Under the pieces are notes generated by a model. It worked only from the letters and a program-made list of their open reading frames with translations, had not been told where the DNA came from and ran no database searches. Below are positions 44,204 through 52,768 of a stretch of DNA of 64,000 bases, piece after piece. Position 1 is the first letter of the stretch; each line of letters begins with the position of its first letter. The DNA comes from Alphaproteobacteria bacterium (GTDB taxonomy: Bacteria > Pseudomonadota > Alphaproteobacteria > RF32 > CAG-239). Where the stretch lies: positions 1 through 64,000 of the forward strand of contig JAGBHO010000016.1 in assembly GCA_017935485.1 (NCBI GenBank). The letters are read 5' to 3'. Both the position numbers and the translations under genes were made by a program.

Positions 44204-44896
44204 ATGACAAAAAAATCTTTTGGAAAAAAATTAAAAAATCTGCTTATCAGCACTTTTGCTTTCGGCACACTTTTCAGCGGCAGCCCTGCTCAGGCACAAA
44301 AAAAGAACTGGGATGAAGAAGAATTCCGTAGAGAACAACAGGCAAATCGTACTGAATTTGAAGCTTATAAAAAACAACAAGAAATTGAATGGAAAAACTA
44401 TAAAGACGGCAACAAAACTGAAAAAGCATCAACATATAAAAAAATCGCAACAGCACCGTCAAAACCGGTCATTACCAATTCTCCAATAAAAAACCCTGAA
44501 CAATACAAAAAAATGTTAGGATTGTTACCCCAAATGCTTTACTTTATGGATGTTGTCGACAATAAGAATCTGAACATCAAAGTCGAAAGCAACAAAAGAA
44601 TGTATTACGACAAAAAGGCAGAAATTTATGCCAACAAGTTCGGAACTTTAAACGACAATGACGCTGAAGATTTATTTGCACAGGAATTTCAAGGAGTCCA
44701 AATTATTAAGACAAACGGACTGCGTTTTGTAAGCTACAAAGGCAAAGGATATGAAATCAAGCCCAACGGTCAGGCTTTATGGGATGCAGACTGTCGGCAG
44801 CTTGGTCCCAATTCTGATATAAAGACCAGAATTTCCAAAGCCATAGCGCTAAAACAAGAAAGAGCCAAAAGGCAATACAACAAATTACGCCGCTAA
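44204..44896 (+). CDS. Hypothetical secreted protein, 230 aa
   Basis: The signal peptide ends SPAQAQ (about residue 31). A charged helical region follows (EEEFRREQQANRTEFEAYKK), and then a basic, Lys/Asn-rich body ending in QERAKRQYNKLRR. There is no catalytic motif and only one Cys in the mature part. TTTAGGA precedes the ATG. It is convergent with the PfkB kinase, 6 nt between stops. Confidence 0.65.
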   Translation: MTKKSFGKKLKNLLISTFAFGTLFSGSPAQAQKKNWDEEEFRREQQANRTEFEAYKKQQEIEWKNYKDGNKTEKASTYKKIATAPSKPVITNSPIKNPEQYKKMLGLLPQMLYFMDVVDNKNLNIKVESNKRMYYDKKAEIYANKFGTLNDNDAEDLFAQEFQGVQIIKTNGLRFVSYKGKGYEIKPNGQALWDADCRQLGPNSDIKTRISKAIALKQERAKRQYNKLRR

Positions 44897-44902
44897 AAAA
44901 CG

Positions 44903-45820
44903 TTATACAACAATTTGCAAATAAGATTCCGCAGACGATAAAACTGCTGCTGCAATCTCATTACCCGATGATACGCATTCTTCAATCTCGGAGGCCCCAA
45001 GCAAACCACGAATAAAACCCGCGGCAAAAGCATCGCCGGCGCCATTGGCATTAACGATTTTTACATCAGGCTTTGCCGTAAATCCCCGCCATTTTTCATT
45101 ATGCCAAACCGCACAACCGGACGCCCCTTTGGTCATCACGCATAATGGCGGCAACAAACTCTCATCGCACGCCAGCTCGGCAAACTCCGCTTCATTGCCA
45201 AACAAAACATTACATTTCGGCAACATCTCCGACCATAAAGCCCTATTCTCCCGCACACAGGAGACATCGGCCAAAGTCAGATAAATACGGCAACTGCGGC
45301 AGCAGGCTTCCGCAACAAGTTTTCTGATCAATTGCGGATTCTGGTCAAAAAGATATCCCTCAATAAATATAACACGGCATTGCCTCAACAAATTAAAATC
45401 AACATCTTTTTCCTCAAGCGTCTTTGCCGCCAGCGCTTTGGCGCAGATTGTCTTTTCACCGTCATCATGAATCAAAACCGCACAAGAACCGCTGCGCCCA
45501 CCCGGCACAACGCTCAAAACCGCTTCAACCCCGCAATCCTGCAAAGAATACCGAAAATACTCCCCTTCTCTGTCACATCCGTTTTTTCCGATAAAAGCGC
45601 ATTTTGCCCCCAAACGCCCCAAATCACGAAGACTGTTGGCAACCGACCCACCGGCGCCGATGCTGAGTTCGGGAAAATCCGACAGGGCATAAAAATCCTC
45701 ATAACTCAGTCTGGCATAACGCCCTTTGTACGGCAAAACTTTTCGCATAACCGGACTTTCCGGCACAAATCGGATTCTCTTGTCGGTCATTGCCATACCA
45801 ATCCCCAAAACATCATACAT
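44903..45820 (-). CDS. PfkB-family carbohydrate/nucleoside kinase
   Basis: The start at 45820 (MYDVLGIGMAMTD, 305 aa) overlaps the upstream TrpF-like gene by 8 nt. The substrate-side motif GAGGSVANS lies at about 54-62 and the C-terminal signature NANGAGDAFAAGF holds the catalytic Asp. It is closest in style to adenosine/sugar kinases. Translational coupling to a TIM-barrel protein suggests both act on the same phosphorylated sugar; the substrate is unknown. Confidence 0.9.
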   Translation of the reverse strand: MYDVLGIGMAMTDKRIRFVPESPVMRKVLPYKGRYARLSYEDFYALSDFPELSIGAGGSVANSLRDLGRLGAKCAFIGKNGCDREGEYFRYSLQDCGVEAVLSVVPGGRSGSCAVLIHDDGEKTICAKALAAKTLEEKDVDFNLLRQCRVIFIEGYLFDQNPQLIRKLVAEACCRSCRIYLTLADVSCVRENRALWSEMLPKCNVLFGNEAEFAELACDESLLPPLCVMTKGASGCAVWHNEKWRGFTAKPDVKIVNANGAGDAFAAGFIRGLLGASEIEECVSSGNEIAAAVLSSAESYLQIVV

Positions 45821-46556
45821 TAGCGTCTTCCCATTGCAGTATTTTGCAGATAAAGTCACGCGCCTTATCCAGACTCATGCTTCCGTCCTCACCTTTTAAA
45901 TGCCCTTCGGCATCCACATAAACAATTGCAGATAAAAGGTTGACGTCATTAATCTTATCAAGTTCGTTCTTAATATTTTCCGGCCCCAAACCGCCGGCAT
46001 ATCCCTGCAGCCGGTCTTCAAAGACAATTCCTTCGCGGCAAATCGGCATCACGCCTTCACCGAATGAGGAATCAAACAAATTGTCAAACATCACGCCGCG
46101 CCGGTAGAGCTCCCGAATAATCGCCGCATTATTGGGATTATAAGAAAAAACAAAACGATGCGCGGGATAAGCCGCAACCATTGCCGCCACGGTATCAATA
46201 TCCGGCTCCCTTTCCCGCCCGATTTTAAAATTAAGCTGCAACCGCCTGAAAATCCTGCTGCCGTCAGCATAAGCCAATGCCATAAATTCAGAAAGTTCGG
46301 GTGCAACCGCGCCGTTACAAAAATCCTCCACCCAGTCTTTATTAATATGCAACGCCAGCTGCACCGGTTTTGCAAGCTTCCGCGCCTCGGCTGCCACTTG
46401 TTTTATCCAATGATATCTGGGCATTCCGTTCCGGCACTTATCCGCCGAAATCTGGATTCCGGCTTCCGCCATCGGAAATTCGGACAGCAAATCAAGCAAA
46501 CCGCCGACAGAAGTGTTTTCATTAGCACCGGAACAGGTAATTGTCTTTACGCGCAT
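45813..46556 (-). CDS. TrpF-like TIM-barrel protein (phosphoribosylanthranilate isomerase-like)
   Basis: The 247-aa protein shows the phosphate-binding loop GYAGGLGPENI (185-195) and a late strand IVYVDAEG (211-218) followed by GEDGSMSLDKARDF. This order matches TrpF-type barrels, whose family pattern is AGGL-x-P-E-N-V then D-x-S-S-G. No other trp gene is present, so a role in tryptophan synthesis is doubtful. AAGGA precedes the ATG. It is followed by the coupled PfkB kinase. Confidence 0.7.
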   Translation of the reverse strand: MRVKTITCSGANENTSVGGLLDLLSEFPMAEAGIQISADKCRNGMPRYHWIKQVAAEARKLAKPVQLALHINKDWVEDFCNGAVAPELSEFMALAYADGSRIFRRLQLNFKIGREREPDIDTVAAMVAAYPAHRFVFSYNPNNAAIIRELYRRGVMFDNLFDSSFGEGVMPICREGIVFEDRLQGYAGGLGPENIKNELDKINDVNLLSAIVYVDAEGHLKGEDGSMSLDKARDFICKILQWEDANV

Positions 46557-46624
46557 ATCTTATATCCTTAAAAAAAATTTTTTCTTTTATGTTATAAGCC
46601 GGCTCGGAAAATTGCAAACAACAT

Positions 46625-47650
46625 TTATCCTTTATTATCAAGGATTCTTCTGCCGGCGGCATAAACTTTTTTCATCAGTGTCGACATTGCAAAATCTTCC
46701 ATTCTTTCCGGCAAAACAAACTGCCCGCTATACCAGGTTTCTTCCGTTTTCCAGATATAAATTCTCAAAACCAGCTTAAAATGCGTAAAAACATGCGAAA
46801 CTTCAATACCGGTATCCGTGGCGCCGCAGCAAACCTCCGCAGCTTCCTGCCACGGGAATTCATACAATCCGGACAGCAGCCCTTTTTCCGTCCGCTTACG
46901 GATCAAGATTTCTCCTGCCTGATTGCTGATTAAAAAAACCTTGCCGTACTTTTCTTTCTTCTCAGGCTTCTTACGCAAAGGAATTTTCTCCACGTCACTC
47001 TGTCCGGCCGACCGGCAAAATTTCTGCCATGGGCAAATCAGACACTTCGGACTTTTGGGCGTACAAACAATCGCCCCCAAGTCCATAATCGCCGAAGCAT
47101 AATCTGCAGGATTGACAACATCGGTCAAAGCTTGCGCTTTCTTCTCAATTTCCTTTTCAATTTCCACCACCGGATCGCTCAAATGATACATCCGGCAGAT
47201 AATCCGGATAACATTGCCGTCAACAACCGTCTCCGGCCGATTAAAAGCCAGCGCCAAAAAGCTGGATGCCGTATAATTCCCGATTCCTTTCAGCTTCAAC
47301 ACCTCGGATCGTATCTGCGGGAAATTTCCGTTAAAATCATGAACAATCATCTTTGCCGCAGCATGCAGCGACCTCGCGCGGGAATAATATCCCAATCCCT
47401 GCCAATAGCAATAAACATCATCCAAAGATGCCGCCGCCAAAGCCTGAATTGTCGGAAATCGTTCCATAAAACGGTAAAAATACGGAATAACGGTCTTAAC
47501 CGTTGTCTGCTGCAACATCAGCTCGGAAACCAAAATAACATACGGATCAGGATGCGCCCCGCCTTTCACGCGCCACGGCAAATCGCGCCCGTTCTGCTCA
47601 TACCAGCCAAGCAAAAGCCGTCTCAACTCTTTTTCAACTTTGTTTGCCAT
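46625..47650 (-). CDS. mutY: Adenine DNA glycosylase MutY
   Basis: The 341-aa enzyme removes adenine mispaired with 8-oxoguanine. It has Glu43 in SELMLQQT, the helix-hairpin-helix LKLKGIGNYTA and catalytic Asp144 in VVDGNV. The 4Fe-4S ligands are C196, C203, C206 and C212 (C-x6-C-x2-C-x5-C), and a C-terminal NUDIX-like domain with HVFTHFKL is present. The ATG at 47650 follows GGAG; a GTG two codons upstream is rejected. Confidence 0.96.
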   Translation of the reverse strand: MANKVEKELRRLLLGWYEQNGRDLPWRVKGGAHPDPYVILVSELMLQQTTVKTVIPYFYRFMERFPTIQALAAASLDDVYCYWQGLGYYSRARSLHAAAKMIVHDFNGNFPQIRSEVLKLKGIGNYTASSFLALAFNRPETVVDGNVIRIICRMYHLSDPVVEIEKEIEKKAQALTDVVNPADYASAIMDLGAIVCTPKSPKCLICPWQKFCRSAGQSDVEKIPLRKKPEKKEKYGKVFLISNQAGEILIRKRTEKGLLSGLYEFPWQEAAEVCCGATDTGIEVSHVFTHFKLVLRIYIWKTEETWYSGQFVLPERMEDFAMSTLMKKVYAAGRRILDNKG

Positions 47651-48056
47651 ACACACTCCGTTTCTGCTTTCTTTTTACCCCGTCGTCGGTAAATGTCAAA
47701 ACAATTTATCTTTTTGAAAAGATTATTCGGCATTTTAGAAAATACTTACTATATTTTTAAAACCGCCGGCTTTGCACATGACGCTCCGACAACTGTAATA
47801 ATAATCAAACAAATGCGGATTTTCTTAATATTTTTACTTTCAGTCTGGTTCAAAATGGATAAATTCTCCTTCCGCAAAGTCATCGCCCTCGTCCTTGGCA
47901 TTATTTCAGTCACAGGCATTTGCTTCAGTTAAAATATCCGCAAAAAAATCATACAAAAAAAATTGATTTTATAAAAAAAGACATTATAATAAACGGAAAA
48001 TTTAATTATTATTTCATTGAGATTTACAAAATATTATTAACTAAATCAATCAGGTT
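47651..48056. other. Intergenic region with a doubtful small membrane ORF
   Basis: A 79-codon ORF (47693-47932, plus) ends in two hydrophobic stretches (MRIFLIFLLSVWF; VIALVLGIISVTGICF) but has no ribosome site or promoter. It could be a small membrane protein or chance. The promoter of the next gene lies at 47963-47990. Confidence 0.4.
47963..47990 (+). promoter_or_regulatory. Predicted promoter of the 65-aa gene
   Basis: TTGATT, 16 nt, TATAAT (perfect -10); leader about 60 nt. Confidence 0.65.
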
Positions 48057-48254
48057 ATGGAAACAACTGTAAAAAAAGTAACTTCAAAGGCTGCAAACGG
48101 GTATTTCGGCATCATTGCCCAAGACAACACAGGCGGAATGATACATTTTTGCTGCAAAAACAATGCAATGCCTAAAGCAGGAGATAAATTACACATTTTC
48201 TATCTCCGCGGACACCTCAGTTCTGTTGAATTTAACGGCCAAAGAATCCGTTAA
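48057..48254 (+). CDS. Small beta-rich protein, 65 aa
   Basis: The sequence has the size and strand pattern of a small OB/SH3-like barrel (NGYFGIIAQDNTGGMIHF, KAGDKLHIFYLRG). It loosely recalls cold-shock domains, but the RNP motifs are not intact, so this is a weak suggestion. It has a perfect -10 promoter, an SD-less leader (TTATTAACTAAATCAATC) and a strong terminator. Confidence 0.6.
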   Translation: METTVKKVTSKAANGYFGIIAQDNTGGMIHFCCKNNAMPKAGDKLHIFYLRGHLSSVEFNGQRIR

Positions 48255-48270
48255 GCTCCTGACCTCTTAC

Positions 48271-48306
48271 AAAAATTTGTCCTTAACTTTTAAGGACAAA
48301 TTTTTT
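48271..48306 (+). terminator. Terminator of the 65-aa gene
   Basis: AAATTTGTCCTTA/TAAGGACAAATTT followed by T residues. Confidence 0.92.
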
Positions 48307-48424
48307 TATGCTTCACCGGCAACACAGCCTGCACTGACAAACGCAACCGCAGCGCGCCCTACATCTTTGACGGCATAGTCTTTCACAAGTTCAGCTTATC
48401 TGAGCTGAACGCCGTGTCCGGGCA

Positions 48425-48457
48425 TAAAAAAAAATCTCTCCGAAGAGAGATTTTTTT
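48425..48457. terminator. Terminator-like hairpin at the island edge
   Basis: AAATCTCTC/GAGAGATTT with long A- and T-runs on either side; no gene is assigned to it. Confidence 0.7.
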
Positions 48458-48543
48458 GGTGCACCAAAGTTGATGAATTGTTGAACTCGATTGTTGATGA
48501 AACAAGAAAAATAAATGAATGGCAATAATTAAAATATAATAAC

Positions 48544-48574
48544 TTGCGGAGAATAATCATCATATTCTCCGCAA
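48544..48574 (-). terminator. Hairpin downstream of the 132-aa gene
   Basis: Perfect 12-bp arms TTGCGGAGAATA/TATTCTCCGCAA with a 7-nt loop; the T-run is weak. Confidence 0.6.
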
Positions 48575-48604
48575 ATTTTGCGTAGTTTATATTTGTGCTC
48601 TATA

Positions 48605-49003
48605 TTAATTGTGTGTATCTTTTTTTTCTTGTGCTTCAAGAGCCTCTCTTAAATTAGTAGCTTCCCTTAAATATTCCATATATTCATCACAAACATAGCT
48701 TAGTGTTTCTAGAAATGACGTTGGCTTATAAACAAGATTATCTCTCAATTCCAAAAACAGATAATATTCTGATTTTATCTTCACCGTCATTTCAGAAAAT
48801 TCATTATCTCGTGAACGGACTAAAATATCTGTATAAAAAGGACCATAACCATCATCATCAACAAAAAAACGAGCCATTCTATTACAATCATCCCATAATT
48901 CCAATAATTCATCACCTATTAAAGAGGTTGGAGCATTATTAATTTTATCAACCATATCGTTTATTTTTGCTTCAAATTCTTCTTGAGTTTTAATTTCAGA
49001 CAT
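48605..49003 (-). CDS. Hypothetical acidic protein, 132 aa
   Basis: Helical, Asp/Glu-rich and soluble (LLELWDDCNRMARFFVDDDG). AGGAG precedes the ATG and a TTGCAA-N17-TAATAT promoter is predicted. It is the first gene of the AT-rich region, divergent from the AAA ATPase. Function not recognised. Confidence 0.6.
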   Translation of the reverse strand: MSEIKTQEEFEAKINDMVDKINNAPTSLIGDELLELWDDCNRMARFFVDDDGYGPFYTDILVRSRDNEFSEMTVKIKSEYYLFLELRDNLVYKPTSFLETLSYVCDEYMEYLREATNLREALEAQEKKDTHN

Positions 49004-49042
49004 ATTTTTTCTCCTAATAAATAGTGTTATTTTATGTTTTGT

Positions 49043-49071
49043 ATATTACATTATTTTAAGAGTATTTGCAA
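49043..49071 (-). promoter_or_regulatory. Predicted promoter of the 132-aa gene
   Basis: Minus strand TTGCAA, 17 nt, TAATAT. Confidence 0.5.
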
Positions 49072-49142
49072 AAATAAAATCAAAAAAAATGATGCTTTTT
49101 TATAAAAATTTGTAATTTTTTTACGAATTTTAAATAAAAGTA

Positions 49143-49171
49143 TTGATTTTTTTGCTTTTTATTTCTATATT
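49143..49171 (+). promoter_or_regulatory. Predicted promoter of the AAA-RloB pair
   Basis: TTGATT, 17 nt, TATATT. Confidence 0.55.
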
Positions 49172-49204
49172 TTGATTACAAACAACAACTGCCGGAGCAA
49201 AAAA

Positions 49205-50485
49205 ATGGCTAAAGTAAATTTATTAAGAGTTAAATTTGCAAATATCTTGTCGTTTAAAGATGAACAGGAAATATTTTTTACAGCGGAATCTAAATATAGC
49301 AATACCCCGACATCTTATATTAGAAGAGTTAATGCTATTGGAGATGATTTGATTACTCCTGTTACTGCATTTTATGGAGCCAATGCTTCCGGAAAGAGCA
49401 ATATTGTTAAAGTGTTTAATGATATTGTCTTGCCTTTGTTAGGAAAAACAGATAGTAAACCATCATTTGAATTTTATAAGCCATTTTTATTAGATGACGA
49501 ATCTGCATCAAGACCATCATCTATAGAAATAGACTTCTGTCTTGATGATATTAGATATATTTTATCATTTAGCTTTGATAAAACAGGAATACTGACAGAA
49601 AACTTAACAGAATATCAGAATAAAAATAAAAAAGTCATTTATGATAGAGTTGAAAGCAATATTTACAAACCATACAAAGAAATTATATCAAAATTTGATA
49701 TTAAATATATAGAAGATTCTTTAGGCAAAAGACAGGATTTACTTGTTCTTGATATTTTGGATACAAGAGGAATTTCTTATATTCATAATATTTTTGAGGC
49801 CTTAAAAGATATTTGTAAGGTTACTTTTATAAATATCTTAGAAACAATGTTTAATATGGATAGCTTGGCAGAAAAGATTTATCAGGACAAATCCTTGCAT
49901 AAGAAAGTTGTTGAGTTAATTAAATATGCAGATTTGGGAATTACAGATATTAAAGTTGAAGAAGAAAAAGATTCATCTGCACTACCTTTTACTACCTCTC
50001 CAACCGGAAAACATTATAAAATTAACTTTGAACATATTGGGGTAAACAATAAAAAGTATGAATTACCTATTTCTTCAGAAAGCTGGGGAACTGGGCAGTT
50101 TGCAAAATACTTGGTTATGTTTGTTCCAATTTTAGTTGGTGGTGGAATTTATATTATTGATGAGCTTGAAGAAAAGTTACATCCGATGATGCTGGCTAAA
50201 ATTGTTGAGATGTTTAATAACCCCAATATTAATATTGGTGGGGCACAGCTTATTTTTACCACTCATAATACTTCCATCCTTAAATCAAATATTCTCAAGA
50301 GAGATGAAATTTGGTTTGTTGAAAAGAATGAAGAAGGATGCTCTGAGGTTTATCCTCTAACTGAATTTAAGGCTATCAGAGAAGGCTTTAATTATGAAAA
50401 AGGCTATTTAGAGGGCAGATTCGGAGCAATTCCATATTTGGGAGATATTAATGAATTAGCTAATATTTTGGAAGCAAAGGAATAG
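49205..50485 (+). CDS. AAA ATPase, RloA/AbiLi-like (defence)
   Basis: The ATG at 49205 (MAKVNLLRVKF, 426 aa) follows GGAG; an upstream TTG is rejected. Walker A is GANASGKS (58-65), Walker B IYIIDE (315-320) and the switch His354 lies in FTTHNT. The family is the AAA_15/AAA_21 type ATPase found beside RloB, as in the lactococcal AbiL pair (AbiLi + AbiLii) and, more loosely, OLD-like and PARIS-type ATPase/Toprim pairs. The next gene starts 3 nt later, so both are one unit. An anti-phage role is inferred from the family. Confidence 0.85.
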   Translation: MAKVNLLRVKFANILSFKDEQEIFFTAESKYSNTPTSYIRRVNAIGDDLITPVTAFYGANASGKSNIVKVFNDIVLPLLGKTDSKPSFEFYKPFLLDDESASRPSSIEIDFCLDDIRYILSFSFDKTGILTENLTEYQNKNKKVIYDRVESNIYKPYKEIISKFDIKYIEDSLGKRQDLLVLDILDTRGISYIHNIFEALKDICKVTFINILETMFNMDSLAEKIYQDKSLHKKVVELIKYADLGITDIKVEEEKDSSALPFTTSPTGKHYKINFEHIGVNNKKYELPISSESWGTGQFAKYLVMFVPILVGGGIYIIDELEEKLHPMMLAKIVEMFNNPNINIGGAQLIFTTHNTSILKSNILKRDEIWFVEKNEEGCSEVYPLTEFKAIREGFNYEKGYLEGRFGAIPYLGDINELANILEAKE

Positions 50486-50488
50486 CTA

Positions 50489-51145
50489 ATGGTTAGTTTA
50501 GATAGAAAAAATAGGCACAATAGAAAAGAAAGAAGTGCTGCCAAAATGGTTATTTTTACCGAAGGTGATGTAACTGAACCTCAATATTTAACTGATTGGA
50601 TTAGAAATTTTGCTGCTAAAAATGGTGTAAATCATATTAAAGCTATGACTAAATTTGAAATTGTGGCTTCAAAATATGAATCAGAACCCTTAAAAATTGT
50701 TGAAAATTTAATTGAAGCAAAGAATCCAGCAAAAAATTATTTAGATACTTTTTATGCTGTGTTTGATGAAGATGATAGAAGCATAGGAGGGAAAGATAAA
50801 GAGAATTTTGACAAGGCTTTTGAGGAAGCAAAAGACAATAATATCAAAGTTATTTGTTCCAATCGGTCTGTTGAATTATGGGCTTTGATGCATTTTTCAG
50901 ATAAAACTCCAACCACAAAAAATGATTTGGAAAAAGAATTAAAAACATATCTTCCTCAATACAATGCAAAAACTAACAAAAAGTTTGATATAGCTTTGAT
51001 GCTGGTTGATAATAATGAGGATAAAGCCATAGTAAGAGCTAAAAGGTTGAGAAAAAACAACTCCCAATTAGGTGATTGGAGAATAAGACCATCTACCAAT
51101 TTTGATGAATTAATTGAAGCAATGAGAGATTTTGTTAGGAGGTAA
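50489..51145 (+). CDS. RloB/AbiLii-like Toprim-type effector
   Basis: The 218-aa protein has a conserved acidic start (FTEGDVTEPQY, Glu25), then VFDEDD (Asp93, Asp95) and NRSVELWALMHF, the standard RloB order. RloB is a Toprim-like fold and is probably the nuclease effector. AAAGGA within the end of the ATPase gene serves as ribosome site, so translation is coupled. Confidence 0.85.
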   Translation: MVSLDRKNRHNRKERSAAKMVIFTEGDVTEPQYLTDWIRNFAAKNGVNHIKAMTKFEIVASKYESEPLKIVENLIEAKNPAKNYLDTFYAVFDEDDRSIGGKDKENFDKAFEEAKDNNIKVICSNRSVELWALMHFSDKTPTTKNDLEKELKTYLPQYNAKTNKKFDIALMLVDNNEDKAIVRAKRLRKNNSQLGDWRIRPSTNFDELIEAMRDFVRR

Positions 51146-51166
51146 TAGGCTAACAACAACAGCCAT

Positions 51167-52768
51167 CTATAGCACAAAAGAAAATTCCTCAACTTTATTT
51201 AAAAACTCTGCAACATCATTAGGTGTAAGAATTTGGCAAGTTTTATGATAAGAATAATCTATTTTGTTAGTTTTTTCAAAATCGTCGTATTTTCCTTTTT
51301 CTTGTTCTTTTAAGGTGGATGTAAATATAATTTGATTTGGAAGAGTATTAAATTTATCTATTACTTCTTTCTCTTTTGGTGTTGATAATTCACCATCTCT
51401 AAAAGCATCCATAACAATAGGAAAATTATGATTTAAAACTTTAGCTAAAGCATATAATTTTGACAAATAAAATTCTGCAGCTTCGCTGCCGGAATATACT
51501 TCGTTTTTAATGGTAAATAGCTGGTCAAATATTAGTTTTCCATCAATATCAATTTCCTTATAGAATTTATTCATCTCAGATAATATTTTATTTAAAATCT
51601 CTCTTTTTGAGGAACTGTTTCCTTCCTGCTTAAGTTTAGCTGAGGATATAATATTTTTATAATTAGCAATGTTTTTATCGATTTCTTCAATTCTTGCATC
51701 AACATCACTAACACTTACAAGCTCGGATTTATAAAGCAATAAATTTTCTAAACTTACATCTTCTTCTTGAAGTAAGACATTTAGTTCACTTTGCTTTTTT
51801 TTCAATTCAATATCTAATTTTATAATTTCTTCTTTATTTGTATCAATTCTAGCCTCAATAGATGCTAAAATATTTTTTCTTATTTCTGCATCAGATGCAT
51901 CAAAACTGATATCATTTTTCTTATTAAGATACCCAATATGACTAGAATTACAATCTAAACAAACAACACTACCTTCTGAAAAACTACGATTTAATGAACC
52001 AAGCTCTTCTAATAAACTTTCATTTTTAAGTTTTTTATTATAACATCTATTACGTTCTTTTTTTAATTCAATGATTTCATTTTTCTTGTTTTCTAGTTGA
52101 GAAATTTTTTTCAATAAAGCTTCCCTATCTTGAGTATAGCTGGCAGTTCTTATTGCAGGTATGTCTTTTTTTAAAATCTTATTTTGTGTTATTAAAAGCT
52201 TTTTTTCTTCATTTAAAATATTTATTTTTTCTTTTAGCTTATCTTGGTCAATTTCTGATGGTTTATAACCACATCCCATATATGAATAAATCATATTTAT
52301 GAAATCGTCCTTATTACAGTATGAGCTATTAAATATTTTGGAAGTATCTCGACCATCTTGTCCAACAAAAAATAACTGAATGAATAAATCTAGTTCAGCT
52401 AATTTCTCTTTATTATCTTTAAAAATGATAGGAAGTTTGTATATATTTTTATCAAAAAATCTTTTAAAGTCTGAAACACTATCATAAATATTAAAACTTT
52501 TACCTCTTTTAACAATAAATGTTTTATCCTTTCTACAAATAGAGAAGTTGTCATCATCAAGCTCTATATCTGCAATAAAATAATAATTTTTATATTCAAA
52601 TCCACTTGGAAAAATAGGTTCGTTACCTAAAACATAATATAATCCTTGAGCAACAATTGTTTTACCTTTATTATTATCATCACTGAAAATGATATTTAAT
52701 TTTGGTTCTAATTGCTTTTCAATATAAGCTTCTTTTTTGTTTCCTATGTATAATTTTTTAAATATCAT
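51167..52768 (-). CDS. Rad50/SMC-like ATPase with zinc hook (Lamassu LmuB / ABC-3C-like)
   Basis: The start at 52768 overlaps the nuclease stop as ATGA (533 aa); a TTG upstream is rejected. Walker A is DDNNKGKT near residue 30. Coiled coils flank a central CLDC (Cys270, Cys273), a Rad50-type hook. The C-terminal half has FPIVMDAFRDGE as likely Walker B. It pairs with a PD-(D/E)XK nuclease, as in Lamassu and related ABC-3C conflict systems. The chain is shorter than typical LmuB and no LmuC-like gene is visible, so the subtype is open. Confidence 0.8.
   Translation of the reverse strand: MIFKKLYIGNKKEAYIEKQLEPKLNIIFSDDNNKGKTIVAQGLYYVLGNEPIFPSGFEYKNYYFIADIELDDDNFSICRKDKTFIVKRGKSFNIYDSVSDFKRFFDKNIYKLPIIFKDNKEKLAELDLFIQLFFVGQDGRDTSKIFNSSYCNKDDFINMIYSYMGCGYKPSEIDQDKLKEKINILNEEKKLLITQNKILKKDIPAIRTASYTQDREALLKKISQLENKKNEIIELKKERNRCYNKKLKNESLLEELGSLNRSFSEGSVVCLDCNSSHIGYLNKKNDISFDASDAEIRKNILASIEARIDTNKEEIIKLDIELKKKQSELNVLLQEEDVSLENLLLYKSELVSVSDVDARIEEIDKNIANYKNIISSAKLKQEGNSSSKREILNKILSEMNKFYKEIDIDGKLIFDQLFTIKNEVYSGSEAAEFYLSKLYALAKVLNHNFPIVMDAFRDGELSTPKEKEVIDKFNTLPNQIIFTSTLKEQEKGKYDDFEKTNKIDYSYHKTCQILTPNDVAEFLNKVEEFSFVL

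Larger units (their letters stand above)
48255..48604. other. Junction between backbone and AT-rich island
   Basis: Three hairpins lie here. GC content drops from about 48.46 kb onward. Minus-strand codons 48310-48395 would read AELVKDYAVKDVGRAAVAF and on to a TAA, without a start, and could be a remnant of a gene cut at the island edge. Confidence 0.45.

Noticed and set aside
44029..44268. Minus-strand ORF of 79 codons with a hydrophobic start
   Set aside because: It overlaps the start of a secreted-protein gene and lacks a ribosome site.
47693..47932. Possible 79-aa membrane protein
   Set aside because: No ribosome site or promoter; kept only as a note in the intergenic entry.
48310..48430. 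tmRNA or other stable RNA at the island edge
   Set aside because: The GTTCAGCT/AGCTGAAC hairpin is present, but no tRNA-like acceptor, CCA or tag ORF ending in the usual Leu-Ala-Ala is found.
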